DNA of 64,000 nucleotides from Uloborus plumipes (Eukaryota > Arthropoda > Arachnida > Araneae > Uloboridae): NCBI GenBank assembly GCA_038373865.1, contig JAXGGA010000022.1, forward strand, positions 186,001-250,000, written 5' to 3'. Position numbers and translations under genes: made by a program. Below, piece after piece: positions 26,091-33,670 of the stretch. Below the pieces are notes generated by a model that saw nothing but the letters and a program-made list of their open reading frames with translations, searched no databases and had not been told where the DNA came from. Position 1 is the stretch's first letter. Every line of letters starts with the position of its first letter.

Positions 26091-26520
26091 ACATTGATTT
26101 CTCTCCCAAAAAAATATATCATTGCAAAATATAATTTTTTAATCAAACTTCTGTTTTTAGATTACACCATTTGGACGAACACTAATAAGTATTTAAAAAA
26201 TCCTGCCATTTCACTTATCTAAAATGTTCTTTAATTAAAAAGAAAATTACTTCGATTGCTTTTTTTCCTGAAAATATTTTGTTGCGTAAAATGATTTTTT
26301 TACCAAGCTTCTATTATTTTTTACATATTTTAAAGAACACTCCTATATAAGCAAAATAGTTCAGCTTTTTAAATGTCGAAATGCTTTTATAACTACTTTT
26401 TAAAAAGACTTGGATTTTTTTCTCTAAACATAATTCCCTGCATAGCATGTTTTTTAAACCAAGCTTCTATTAGTTGATTACACATTTCTACGAACAGTTA
26501 TACAGAATGTCTAACACTCT
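26091..26520. repeat. Decayed tandem repeat, about 3 units of about 160 bp
   Basis: The landmark AATCAAACTTCT-GATTACAC or ACCAAGCTTCTATTA recurs at about 26141, 26302 and 26459. Each time it is preceded by a T-rich run and followed by an (A/G)AACA(C/G)T-type string. Identity is low, so this is an old tandem expansion. Confidence 0.55.
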
Positions 26521-27119
26521 AAATCGAGCCTCTTTTTTATACAGAATTTATAGTTCATATACTGATACATAGTAACTAACACCCAGAATCGATTTTTTCC
26601 CCAGACTTTGCAATTCCTGTGAGATATGAAATCCCGACAAGAAATATATATTTAGACTAACGGTACGTGATTGCCAAACTGGAGATCAAATTAATGATTT
26701 ACCTCAAGTCTCTGGGGATAAAAATTCTATTATGGTTAAGTGGATGAAGCGCTCTCGCCATTCTGCTATCAGTTTCGAAAAAAAAAGAGAGAAAAAAACG
26801 AAGTGTGTTCGATTCGTTTTATAATGTAACCGACAAAGATAACGTTCATAGAAAAAAATGATAAAGCTCCGTTGTTTGTTGAGATTTTAAAATATAAGGT
26901 CAATAAGCAAAAATGCTACAAAAGAATAAGATAATTAGAAAGTTGCTGTTGCACTCAATGAAAAAAGTAACGTTATAAAACACAAATAACTAAAATTCAG
27001 ACTCCTTGAATTAACAAAAAACTCTTTTTCAAATGTTAAAAATTATATGTTCTGGAATACAAGAAATTTCAAAATTATTCATGGGTGTGGTAAAACTTGG
27101 CTTCACACAATCACTACTA
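26521..27119. other. Intergenic flank of the retrotransposon
   Basis: AT-rich, without an ORF or repeat I can name. It ends in the ATAT target site of the Gypsy insertion. Confidence 0.5.
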
Positions 27120-27123
27120 ATAT
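27120..27123. repeat. Target-site duplication ATAT (left)
   Basis: ATAT abuts the LTR starting TGTCGCG and is repeated at 32636-32639 after the other LTR. Confidence 0.75.
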
Positions 27124-27419
27124 TGTCGCGTAGATGAAGTCAATGAATAGAGCAGTTAGTCTCAACTCGAGATTGTTTATTCTGACCAGGAATGAACGTT
27201 ACATCCACTTATATACAATTGAGCAAAGTTCTAGAACATTCCAGACTCGGAAAGATGCAGAAATTAATAGAACATTCGAGAACACAGTAGAAAGGAAATT
27301 ATAATAAAACAAAGTCAATTCACCCTGGCTGGGGTTCGAACTCATGTTGTCCCGATGGCAGGCGAGAACTCTACCACTGAGCCACCGTTATCCATGATTG
27401 GAAGTAGAAGTTCGCTACA
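27124..27419 (-). repeat. 3' LTR
   Basis: 296 bp, TGTCGCGTAG...TTCGCTACA on the plus strand. By eye it matches the other LTR at every base. It includes a tRNA-Gly-like segment near the U3 start in element orientation. Confidence 0.97.
27321..27394 (-). promoter_or_regulatory. tRNA-Gly-like segment with Pol III A and B boxes in the 3' LTR
   Basis: On the minus strand TGGCTCAGTGGTAGAG (27369-27384) is an A-box match. TTCTCGCCTGCCA follows with a GCC triplet (27357-27359) as in tRNA-Gly(GCC), and GTTCGAACC (27333-27341) matches the B box. The T stem and acceptor no longer pair well, so this is a tRNA-derived internal promoter or relic, not a functional tRNA. It starts about 25 bp into the LTR in element sense. 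Confidence 0.75.
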
Positions 27420-27432
27420 TTTCCCCCTTCTT
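27420..27432 (-). other. Polypurine tract
   Basis: On the minus strand AAGAAGGGGGAAA directly precedes the 3' LTR, the expected plus-strand DNA primer. It starts one base inside the pol stop codon, so pol ends at the tract and leaves no room for env. Confidence 0.9.
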
Positions 27433-30400
27433 AGGAGGAATCAGCGTCCCGCTGTAATTTGGACTGACTTCGGGTAACAGGTCTCCTTGGACGATTAGGT
27501 GCTTTCGTGTCATCTAGTTGTCTGTTTGGATCATAATAGGGTTTCATCCTCAGCACATGCACTACGTCTTTTCGACTTCGTCGCCGGCTGTTTTCCTCCA
27601 AACTTTGTACTTCGTATGTCACGTCAGATAAGCGTCCAGTTATTCTGTAAGGACCAAAATAGCGTCTCAGGAGTTTCTCGGAAAGTCCGACTTTTCGTAC
27701 TGGAGTAAACACCCAAACTAAGTCACCGATATTGTAAATGACTGGTCGATGCCCCTTATCGTACCGCCGCTTATCTGCCGCTTGAGATCTCAGAATGTGT
27801 AGTTTCGCTAGCTGTCGAGCTTCCTCAGCCCTGGTGATCAGTTGTTGGACGTAATTATCGTCATAACTCCCTGTGTCGTGGGGAAGAATTACGTCGAGAG
27901 GGGTTTCGATATCTCGGCCATGTACAAGAAAGAAAGGGCTAAATCCCGTGGTGTCTTGTTTCGCTGAATTGTAGGCGAAAGTCACAAAAGGGAGGATGCT
28001 ATCCCAGTTGCGTTGCTCGACGTCCACGTACATAGACAGCATATCTGCTAACGTTTTATTGAATCTCTCGGTCAAGCCGTTGGTTTGTGGATGATATGCA
28101 GTCGTGAGAAGATGAGACACCTGGCACAGTTGGTTGATGGTTTTCACTAGGTTAGATAAGAACGAACGTCCTCGATCACTTATCATTTCTTTCGGTGCCC
28201 CATGCTTTAGTATAATTTCTTCTACCAAAAACTGGGCGATTTCAGTGGCTTCAGCAGTTGGCAGAGCTTTGGTAACTGTGAATCGCGTCAAGTAGTCTGT
28301 GCAAACGACAATCCACCGGTTTCCGTGTCGAGTGATTGGAAAGCGTCCTAGCAGATCTATTCCAATTTTTGCAAATGGTATGTCGGGGGGTTTTATTGGA
28401 TGAAGTTGTCCTGATGGAAGTTGCGGCGGAGATTTCCGTCTTTGGCATTCTTTGCAGTGGGATACATATCGTCGCACGTTTCCATATAATCCCGGCCAAT
28501 AGTATTTTCTTCTTATTCGGTCGTACGTTTTGGCAAACCCGAGATGGCCAGCGGTCGGGGCGTCGTGAAGACTCATCAAGATATCTCGTCGAAGTTGCTT
28601 CGGTACTACTAGAAGCCACTGTTGTCCCAAGGGATCATAGTTTTTCTTGTATAGGACATTGTTCCTCATTTCATAGCTTTGATGATCGTTTCCTCTCTCG
28701 AGAGTGTTGATTATAGTTCTCAAGTGTTTATCCTTCAGCTGCTCCACTTTATAATCTGTGATAGCTGCCAGGGAAGGGATCTCGTCACAATTTCCGTCTA
28801 TACCATCGTCGAGGGGTTTTCTTGATAAGCAATCAGCATCGGCGTGTTTACGACCGTTCTTATAAACGATGTCGACGTCATACTCCTGCAACCTTAAAGC
28901 CCAGCGTGCAAGTCTTCCCGACGGATCTTTAACATTAGCTAGCCAGCAGAGGGAGTGGTGATCCGTCACTACAGTAAATGGTCTTCCAAAGAGATATGGT
29001 CTAAATTTACTGATAGCCCATATAACAGCAAGACACTCCTTCTCCGTCGTAGAGTAATTCTTTTCGGCAGCCGTGAGAGATCTTGATGCGTATGCTATTG
29101 GCTTTTCTTTGCCGTCTTGAACTTGCACTAGTACAGCACCGATGCCATATCCGCTAGCATCAGAATGTATCTTCGTTTCCGCGTTCGGTAGAAAATGACC
29201 CAAAACAGGACCGCTGGTCAATAACTTCTTGAGAGTTGAGAAAGACTCCTGTTGCGATCTTCCCCATGAAAATTTTGCATCCTTTTTCAACAAGTCATGC
29301 AGGGGTTTTGCGACATCAGCGAAATTCTTGATAAACCTGCGATAGTAGGAACATAGACCCAGAAAACTTCGGGCATCGGTGACATTTTCTGGAACAGAGA
29401 ACTTGGTCACGGCAGCTGTCTTTTGGGGGTCAGGGTAGATTCCATTCTGGTCGACTAGATGGCCTAATATCGTAAGTTTCTTTTTTCCGAAAGCACATTT
29501 GTTGGCATTTAGTGTCAAACTCGCCTTTTGGATACACTGCAAGACTTTCTTCAAACGCAGTTGGTGTTCCTGGAAATTCGGTGCATATACAATAATGTCA
29601 TCGAGATAGCAGAGGCAGATATTCCACTTGAGGCCTCGTAGCGCTGTATCCATCATCCGCTCGAACGTAGCGGGAGCATTGCACAAACCGAATGGCATGA
29701 CTTTAAATTCGTAAAGTCCGTCTGGCGTCACAAATGCCGTCTTTTCCCTGTCTGCTTCGTCCACTTCTATTTGCCAGTAACCTGACTTCAAATCCATTAT
29801 AGAGAAAATCTTCGCACCGGCAAGACAATCTAAAGCATCATCAACGCGTGGTAGTGGGTAAACGTCCTTTTTGGTGACTTTGTTAAGTCTTCTATAGTCG
29901 ACACAAAAGCGCCATTCGCCACTCTTCTTTTTGACCAGAACTACCGGAGCTGACCATGGGCTGTCTGATGGCTGAATCACATCCTCTTTTAACATCCGCT
30001 GAACTTCATCTTCAATTATGCGTCTTTCAGTGTATGATGTACGATAAGGCCTTTGTTTGATCGGGGCGCTGTCACCCGTGTTGATCCTGTGCTTTACGGC
30101 ATTGCCTGTAGTCTTTTTCAATTCTCCATTTGGTTGAAAAATGTCACTAAAATCTTCTAGTAGATTCAATAGATCTTCCCTTTCAGTAGAAGTCAAATCA
30201 TCGTCTAAAAGTTCCTTTAATTTTTCTCTGGTTATCTTTGTTCTGGCCCTATGTCCCTTAGAGCTTCTTCGGCTGTCATCTTTTAGAGAACAGATGACGT
30301 CATTCTCTATTTTTGTTGCGCAACCTATATTCATACCCTTTGGGATCAGTTGGTTTTGTCGAGAGAAGTTAGTCATCCATACTTTACAGCGACCATTCGC

Positions 30401-30955
30401 AACTTCGACAATTGACGCTGGGACAGATAACTCTCGTTCGTACATCAGGGCCTTGTTACTGATAATTAAAGCTTTATCGGTATTTTGCAAATCGACATTG
30501 AGAACACATATTTGCTTAGCTGAGTTCGCTCCTATCAGGTAATCTGTTTCGGCGCACAAGTTGAAGCCTGATTTCTCCCTGACGGGGTCGTCGGGAACAA
30601 TGTCTGCAAGTTGGAGTTCCTCATTTCCAACATCTATGACGGCATCAGTGGCACTGAAAAAGTCCCAACCGAGAATCATTTGATGAATGCATTGAGGAAA
30701 CACTAAGAATTCAAAAGTCTGAGTGCTGCCATTCAAATTTACTTTCAACGTGCACCTTCCTATAGTAGTTGCGGTGTCTCCGCCCGCAGTTTTCAATGTG
30801 GGTCCATTTTCAGAGAACATAGGGACATGCAGTTGCTGACGCAATTCCTCAGATATAACAGAATAATCGGCACCTGAATCGATAAGGGCTTTTACCAATT
30901 GTCCATCTACCATGACATTAGTGGTGTTTCTTTTTAATTTAGCTGTTACAGTCAT
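27431..30955 (-). CDS. pol: Gypsy Pol polyprotein (protease, RT, RNase H, integrase)
   Basis: 1,174 codons from the first ATG; the frame stays open upstream past the gag stop, so the natural entry is probably a -1 frameshift and the ATG need not be used. In order: aspartic protease with DSG at about residues 26-28 and a LGWDFF segment; reverse transcriptase with the MDLKSGYWQI and FGLCNAPATF motifs and YLDD at 450-453; RNase H with SDASGYG and an EKECLAV motif; integrase with a His2-Cys2 zinc module (HDAPTAGH then CKECQ); catalytic D, D and E with 35 residues between the second D and E; then a GPY/F module (YFGPYRI). No chromodomain follows. The RT copies the RNA genome from the tRNA-Ala primer and the integrase inserts the DNA. 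No inactivating change is seen. Confidence 0.97.
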   Translation of the reverse strand: MTVTAKLKRNTTNVMVDGQLVKALIDSGADYSVISEELRQQLHVPMFSENGPTLKTAGGDTATTIGRCTLKVNLNGSTQTFEFLVFPQCIHQMILGWDFFSATDAVIDVGNEELQLADIVPDDPVREKSGFNLCAETDYLIGANSAKQICVLNVDLQNTDKALIISNKALMYERELSVPASIVEVANGRCKVWMTNFSRQNQLIPKGMNIGCATKIENDVICSLKDDSRRSSKGHRARTKITREKLKELLDDDLTSTEREDLLNLLEDFSDIFQPNGELKKTTGNAVKHRINTGDSAPIKQRPYRTSYTERRIIEDEVQRMLKEDVIQPSDSPWSAPVVLVKKKSGEWRFCVDYRRLNKVTKKDVYPLPRVDDALDCLAGAKIFSIMDLKSGYWQIEVDEADREKTAFVTPDGLYEFKVMPFGLCNAPATFERMMDTALRGLKWNICLCYLDDIIVYAPNFQEHQLRLKKVLQCIQKASLTLNANKCAFGKKKLTILGHLVDQNGIYPDPQKTAAVTKFSVPENVTDARSFLGLCSYYRRFIKNFADVAKPLHDLLKKDAKFSWGRSQQESFSTLKKLLTSGPVLGHFLPNAETKIHSDASGYGIGAVLVQVQDGKEKPIAYASRSLTAAEKNYSTTEKECLAVIWAISKFRPYLFGRPFTVVTDHHSLCWLANVKDPSGRLARWALRLQEYDVDIVYKNGRKHADADCLSRKPLDDGIDGNCDEIPSLAAITDYKVEQLKDKHLRTIINTLERGNDHQSYEMRNNVLYKKNYDPLGQQWLLVVPKQLRRDILMSLHDAPTAGHLGFAKTYDRIRRKYYWPGLYGNVRRYVSHCKECQRRKSPPQLPSGQLHPIKPPDIPFAKIGIDLLGRFPITRHGNRWIVVCTDYLTRFTVTKALPTAEATEIAQFLVEEIILKHGAPKEMISDRGRSFLSNLVKTINQLCQVSHLLTTAYHPQTNGLTERFNKTLADMLSMYVDVEQRNWDSILPFVTFAYNSAKQDTTGFSPFFLVHGRDIETPLDVILPHDTGSYDDNYVQQLITRAEEARQLAKLHILRSQAADKRRYDKGHRPVIYNIGDLVWVFTPVRKVGLSEKLLRRYFGPYRITGRLSDVTYEVQSLEENSRRRSRKDVVHVLRMKPYYDPNRQLDDTKAPNRPRRPVTRSQSKLQRDADSS

Positions 30956-31005
30956 CGGAGGCTTTTCCTCAGTTGCGGCCTCACCTCCTGTATAGGTCGC
31001 CGGGA

Positions 31006-32220
31006 TTAGTTTTCCTCGTCAGGCCGGCGTGGGGAGCGACTGGAACGGCGTAAAGGTGACTGTGACTGTCGGCGGTAAGAAGAACGTCGAGGATAAGGCG
31101 AACTGCTTCTGTAACTGTTAGTAGTTTGCTGTGCGTCATAACTTTGTATCGAGTCCGTTTCTGCATCACGACGGGAGTTGAAAGTTCTTGAGGCTCTTGC
31201 ATTGTTGAAAATTTGGCGCCTTTCTCTACAGTACCTCAAAACATGTCCTGGGCGTCCGCAATGGTAGCATATAGGCACGTTGTTGTCAGTTCTCCACAGA
31301 TCCGTTTTACGGACCGGGGCGGTGTTGCTTCTGAATTCTTGGCTTGGGAGCGGCCTAACTTGGTCCGATCGTCTAGCAATAGTATTACGTCGGGGACGAG
31401 TATCATTCCGTCTCGGAGTAGTGAGTGGTGCTAAAGCTTCCATAACCTCTTCTCGGACCACGGATGCGATGTCAGATGGTGATTCATGTTCAAAATTCGT
31501 GTGGCATTGCGTTTCTGGCAAAATTTTCTTAATCTCCTCCCGTACGATTTCGCGCACAAAAGATCTTATGTCACCGACGTCTGTTTCTGTTGACAATGTA
31601 GAAACAGCAGGCAGCCTCTGAAATTTTGTTCTTGTGATGCGTCTGCGTCTGAAGTTTTCTATTTCACGACATCTTTTTATGAATTCGTCAATTGTTTTAA
31701 AGTCCTGTACTAATAAAATTTGATATAGGTCCTCCGCTATACCTTTCATTAAGTGAGCAACTTTCTCACTTTCTGGCATAGATGGATTTACCTTCCGGCA
31801 GAGAGAAAGCACGTCTTGAATGTATGCCTCTGAAGATTCACCTATCATTTGCGCACGTGTCAGTAGTAGTCGCTCTGCTTCCCGTCGCAGATCCTCTGTC
31901 CGGCAGAATGCATCGGTCAAGTCTTTTTGAAACGTTGTCCAATCATTTATCAAGTCTTCGTTGTTGTCAAACCACTGACGCGCCGTTCCGGAGAGATAAA
32001 ATATAACGTTGGCCAGGCACATCTGTTCATCCCAATGGTTATAGGTGGCGATTCTTTGGAAGTCTTTCAGCCACTTATTGGCATCCTGTTGACCGTCCCC
32101 AGAGAAAATACAAGGATTCCTCGGGAGCTGGTACGTCAGAATCGGCACTGGCGCACCACTAACAGGACTGGGACTGGCATCAGCAGTATTGTTCACTTCG
32201 GAGCTCTTTTCATCAGGCAT
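31006..32220 (-). CDS. gag: Gypsy Gag (capsid and nucleocapsid)
   Basis: 404 codons from the ATG at 32218-32220. A retrotransposon capsid domain occupies roughly residues 40-190 (segments such as WLKDFQRIATYNHWD, YLSGTARQWFD and LLTRAQMIGESSEAYI). A CCHC zinc knuckle, CYHCGRPGHVLRYC, lies near residue 325, and an Arg/Ser-rich basic C-terminus follows. Gag forms the particle that packages the RNA. The frame is open upstream of this ATG for another 39 codons into the primer site without an AUG, so an upstream non-AUG start is possible. It ends at TAA 31006-31008, and pol is in the -1 frame. Confidence 0.93.
   Translation of the reverse strand: MPDEKSSEVNNTADASPSPVSGAPVPILTYQLPRNPCIFSGDGQQDANKWLKDFQRIATYNHWDEQMCLANVIFYLSGTARQWFDNNEDLINDWTTFQKDLTDAFCRTEDLRREAERLLLTRAQMIGESSEAYIQDVLSLCRKVNPSMPESEKVAHLMKGIAEDLYQILLVQDFKTIDEFIKRCREIENFRRRRITRTKFQRLPAVSTLSTETDVGDIRSFVREIVREEIKKILPETQCHTNFEHESPSDIASVVREEVMEALAPLTTPRRNDTRPRRNTIARRSDQVRPLPSQEFRSNTAPVRKTDLWRTDNNVPICYHCGRPGHVLRYCRERRQIFNNARASRTFNSRRDAETDSIQSYDAQQTTNSYRSSSPYPRRSSYRRQSQSPLRRSSRSPRRPDEEN
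31009..31015 (-). other. Possible -1 frameshift site at gag end
   Basis: The last gag codons before the TAA stop read GAG GAA AAC, giving the heptamer G-GAA-AAC in gag frame. AAC can re-pair as AAA after a -1 slip. GAA to GGA is imperfect, so this is a weak heptamer. Pol codons are in the -1 register and the pol frame is open across this point. No stimulatory structure was checked. Confidence 0.35.
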
Positions 32221-32318
32221 TTTTCTTGAGCCCCTTTTTGTATCTGGTAACAGACCAAACTCTGGGACAAGTCCTTGAAGTCGCCGACTTGTGCGTTTTT
32301 CTTCCGTGGTAGCAATCG

Positions 32319-32336
32319 TACCCGGCGCCTCCACCA
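32319..32336 (-). other. Primer binding site, tRNA-Ala type
   Basis: On the minus strand, three bases after the 5' LTR, TGGTGGAGGCGCCGGGTA is complementary to an 18-nt tRNA 3' end ending CCTCCACCA, as in invertebrate tRNA-Ala. This identification is from memory of tRNA-Ala 3' ends. Confidence 0.8.
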
Positions 32337-32339
32337 AAC

Positions 32340-32635
32340 TGTCGCGTAGATGAAGTCAATGAATAGAGCAGTTAGTCTCAACTCGAGATTGTTTATTCTG
32401 ACCAGGAATGAACGTTACATCCACTTATATACAATTGAGCAAAGTTCTAGAACATTCCAGACTCGGAAAGATGCAGAAATTAATAGAACATTCGAGAACA
32501 CAGTAGAAAGGAAATTATAATAAAACAAAGTCAATTCACCCTGGCTGGGGTTCGAACTCATGTTGTCCCGATGGCAGGCGAGAACTCTACCACTGAGCCA
32601 CCGTTATCCATGATTGGAAGTAGAAGTTCGCTACA
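32340..32635 (-). repeat. 5' LTR
   Basis: 296 bp, indistinguishable by eye from the LTR at 27124-27419. It carries the element promoter and the same tRNA-Gly-like segment. Confidence 0.97.
32537..32610 (-). promoter_or_regulatory. tRNA-Gly-like segment with A and B boxes in the 5' LTR
   Basis: Identical to the 3' LTR segment. In this position it lies upstream of gag in the same orientation, so a Pol III transcript starting here would run into the LTR and internal region unless an early T run on the coding strand terminates it. Confidence 0.75.
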
Positions 32636-32639
32636 ATAT
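32636..32639. repeat. Target-site duplication ATAT (right)
   Basis: Second copy of the ATAT at 27120-27123. Confidence 0.75.
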
Positions 32640-33448
32640 GATTGAAGAAATTAAAGTGAAAGTTATGCACGTAGACCGTAATCCTTATATGCGTAGGCAG
32701 AAAAAAAATGGATGGGAATACGGTTGGTTTTAGCTCTTTTCTATGGAAAATTTCTGAGTAGGAGAGAAAAATTCCTTCTTCAAAAGGAAGACTTTTTAAT
32801 TTCGGAAGGGGATTTATCCCCAAATCTTCCCTCCCTTAGATACTCCCCTCCTACTACTATGGCAGAAATACTGGACCTTTTGCTATTCTCCTCCATGTAT
32901 TGAAAAAAATATGATGTAAAAGATTCAGAAAAAAAAGATTGATATCCTGTTTTTATAAATTAATTGAATTTATTTAATTTAGTGCAGATAAATCCAGCAT
33001 TAAAAATAAAGTTTTATGATAACATGGGATTTGAAAGCATGTCGAAACTTTGCATTTCAAAACTGTGATCACTGTAGATATTTTTTAAGCTAGTAGATAT
33101 TTAAAAAATCATTGTGTCTCCAAGTATGTGTACTAAAATAAAAATAATAAATTTATTCCATTGATCTTTGCAGTTAATGCATGCAAAATAAAGTATTAAC
33201 ATTTTATGACAATGTGTAACTTTTAAAGCATGATTGAAATATTATTTGCCTACAATGCATATTATTATTATCTTTCGCATCTTACGATAACAGTTACTTA
33301 GAAGAAAAACCATTGCCTTGGAGGTTGTGCATCAATCTAATAGACAAATAATTATCTTAAATGTATAACTTATTAATAAGTTTTGACGCAATTATTTACT
33401 ATTGTTTAATTAACTTCAAATATATCAGCATTCCTTCTCTTTATTTAG
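32640..33448. other. Upstream or 5'-intronic DNA of the USP gene
   Basis: AT-rich, no ORF of note. A TTCTCTTTATTTAG acceptor-like tract ends at 33448, so this is probably the end of a 5' intron whose upstream noncoding exon I cannot locate. If there is no upstream exon, it is promoter-proximal DNA. Confidence 0.45.
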
Positions 33449-33505
33449 GATGCATGTGACGTGGTTCCAGACGTAATTTCCCTTTGATTGATTTTCGTTT
33501 TTGCC
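33449..33505 (+). promoter_or_regulatory. 5' UTR part of first coding exon, with a short uORF
   Basis: Follows a good acceptor (TTTATTTAG). An upstream ORF of 8 codons plus stop runs from ATG 33450-33452 to TAA 33474-33476. An in-frame TGA at 33485-33487 precedes the main ATG and fixes that ATG as the first usable in-frame start. Confidence 0.5.
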
Positions 33506-33670
33506 ATGGCACCGACCCCGGGCCCCATCCCGGGCAGTGCGGGCCAGGTGATGACTGAGCCGCAGGATGCAACCTACCTTGACGGCCCCAGGAAGAGCAT
33601 GACAGTGAGCACTAAAGGATTGTTGAACATGCCAGGCCAAAACAATTGCTTCCTCAACAGCGCAGTGCAA
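33506..33670 (+). CDS. USP54: USP gene coding exon 1: N-terminus and catalytic Cys box
   Basis: 55 codons. A Pro/Gly-rich leader encoded by a small GC-rich patch (33510-33560) leads into [19 protein letters not shown], the family Cys box, with Cys48 at 33647-33649. The donor is CAA|GTAAGT. The next exon opens [15 protein letters not shown], continuing the known family sequence without a gap. Confidence 0.93.

Larger units (their letters stand above)
27124..32635 (-). mobile_element. Complete Ty3/Gypsy LTR retrotransposon, minus strand
   Basis: A 5,512-bp element with two 296-bp LTRs (27124-27419 and 32340-32635) that I read as identical. They begin TG and end CA, and are flanked by ATAT duplications. 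On the minus strand the order is 5' LTR, primer site, gag, pol (protease, reverse transcriptase, RNase H, integrase), polypurine tract, 3' LTR. Integrase lies after RNase H, the Gypsy order. There is no env ORF and no chromodomain. All catalytic motifs are intact and no stop interrupts gag or pol, so this copy is recent and may be active. It lies about 800 bp upstream of, and antisense to, the first recognised exon of the USP gene, perhaps inside a 5' intron. Confidence 0.97.

Noticed and set aside
27321..27394. Functional tRNA-Gly gene
   Set aside because: T stem and acceptor stem do not pair and it is embedded in both LTRs, so it is a tRNA-derived LTR segment rather than a tRNA gene.
28251..28710. 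ORFs of about 120 codons on both strands inside pol
   Set aside because: They are shadows of the pol reading frame in other frames.
30141..30542. 133-codon plus-strand ORF opposite the start of pol
   Set aside because: Antisense shadow of the protease-linker region; no independent evidence.
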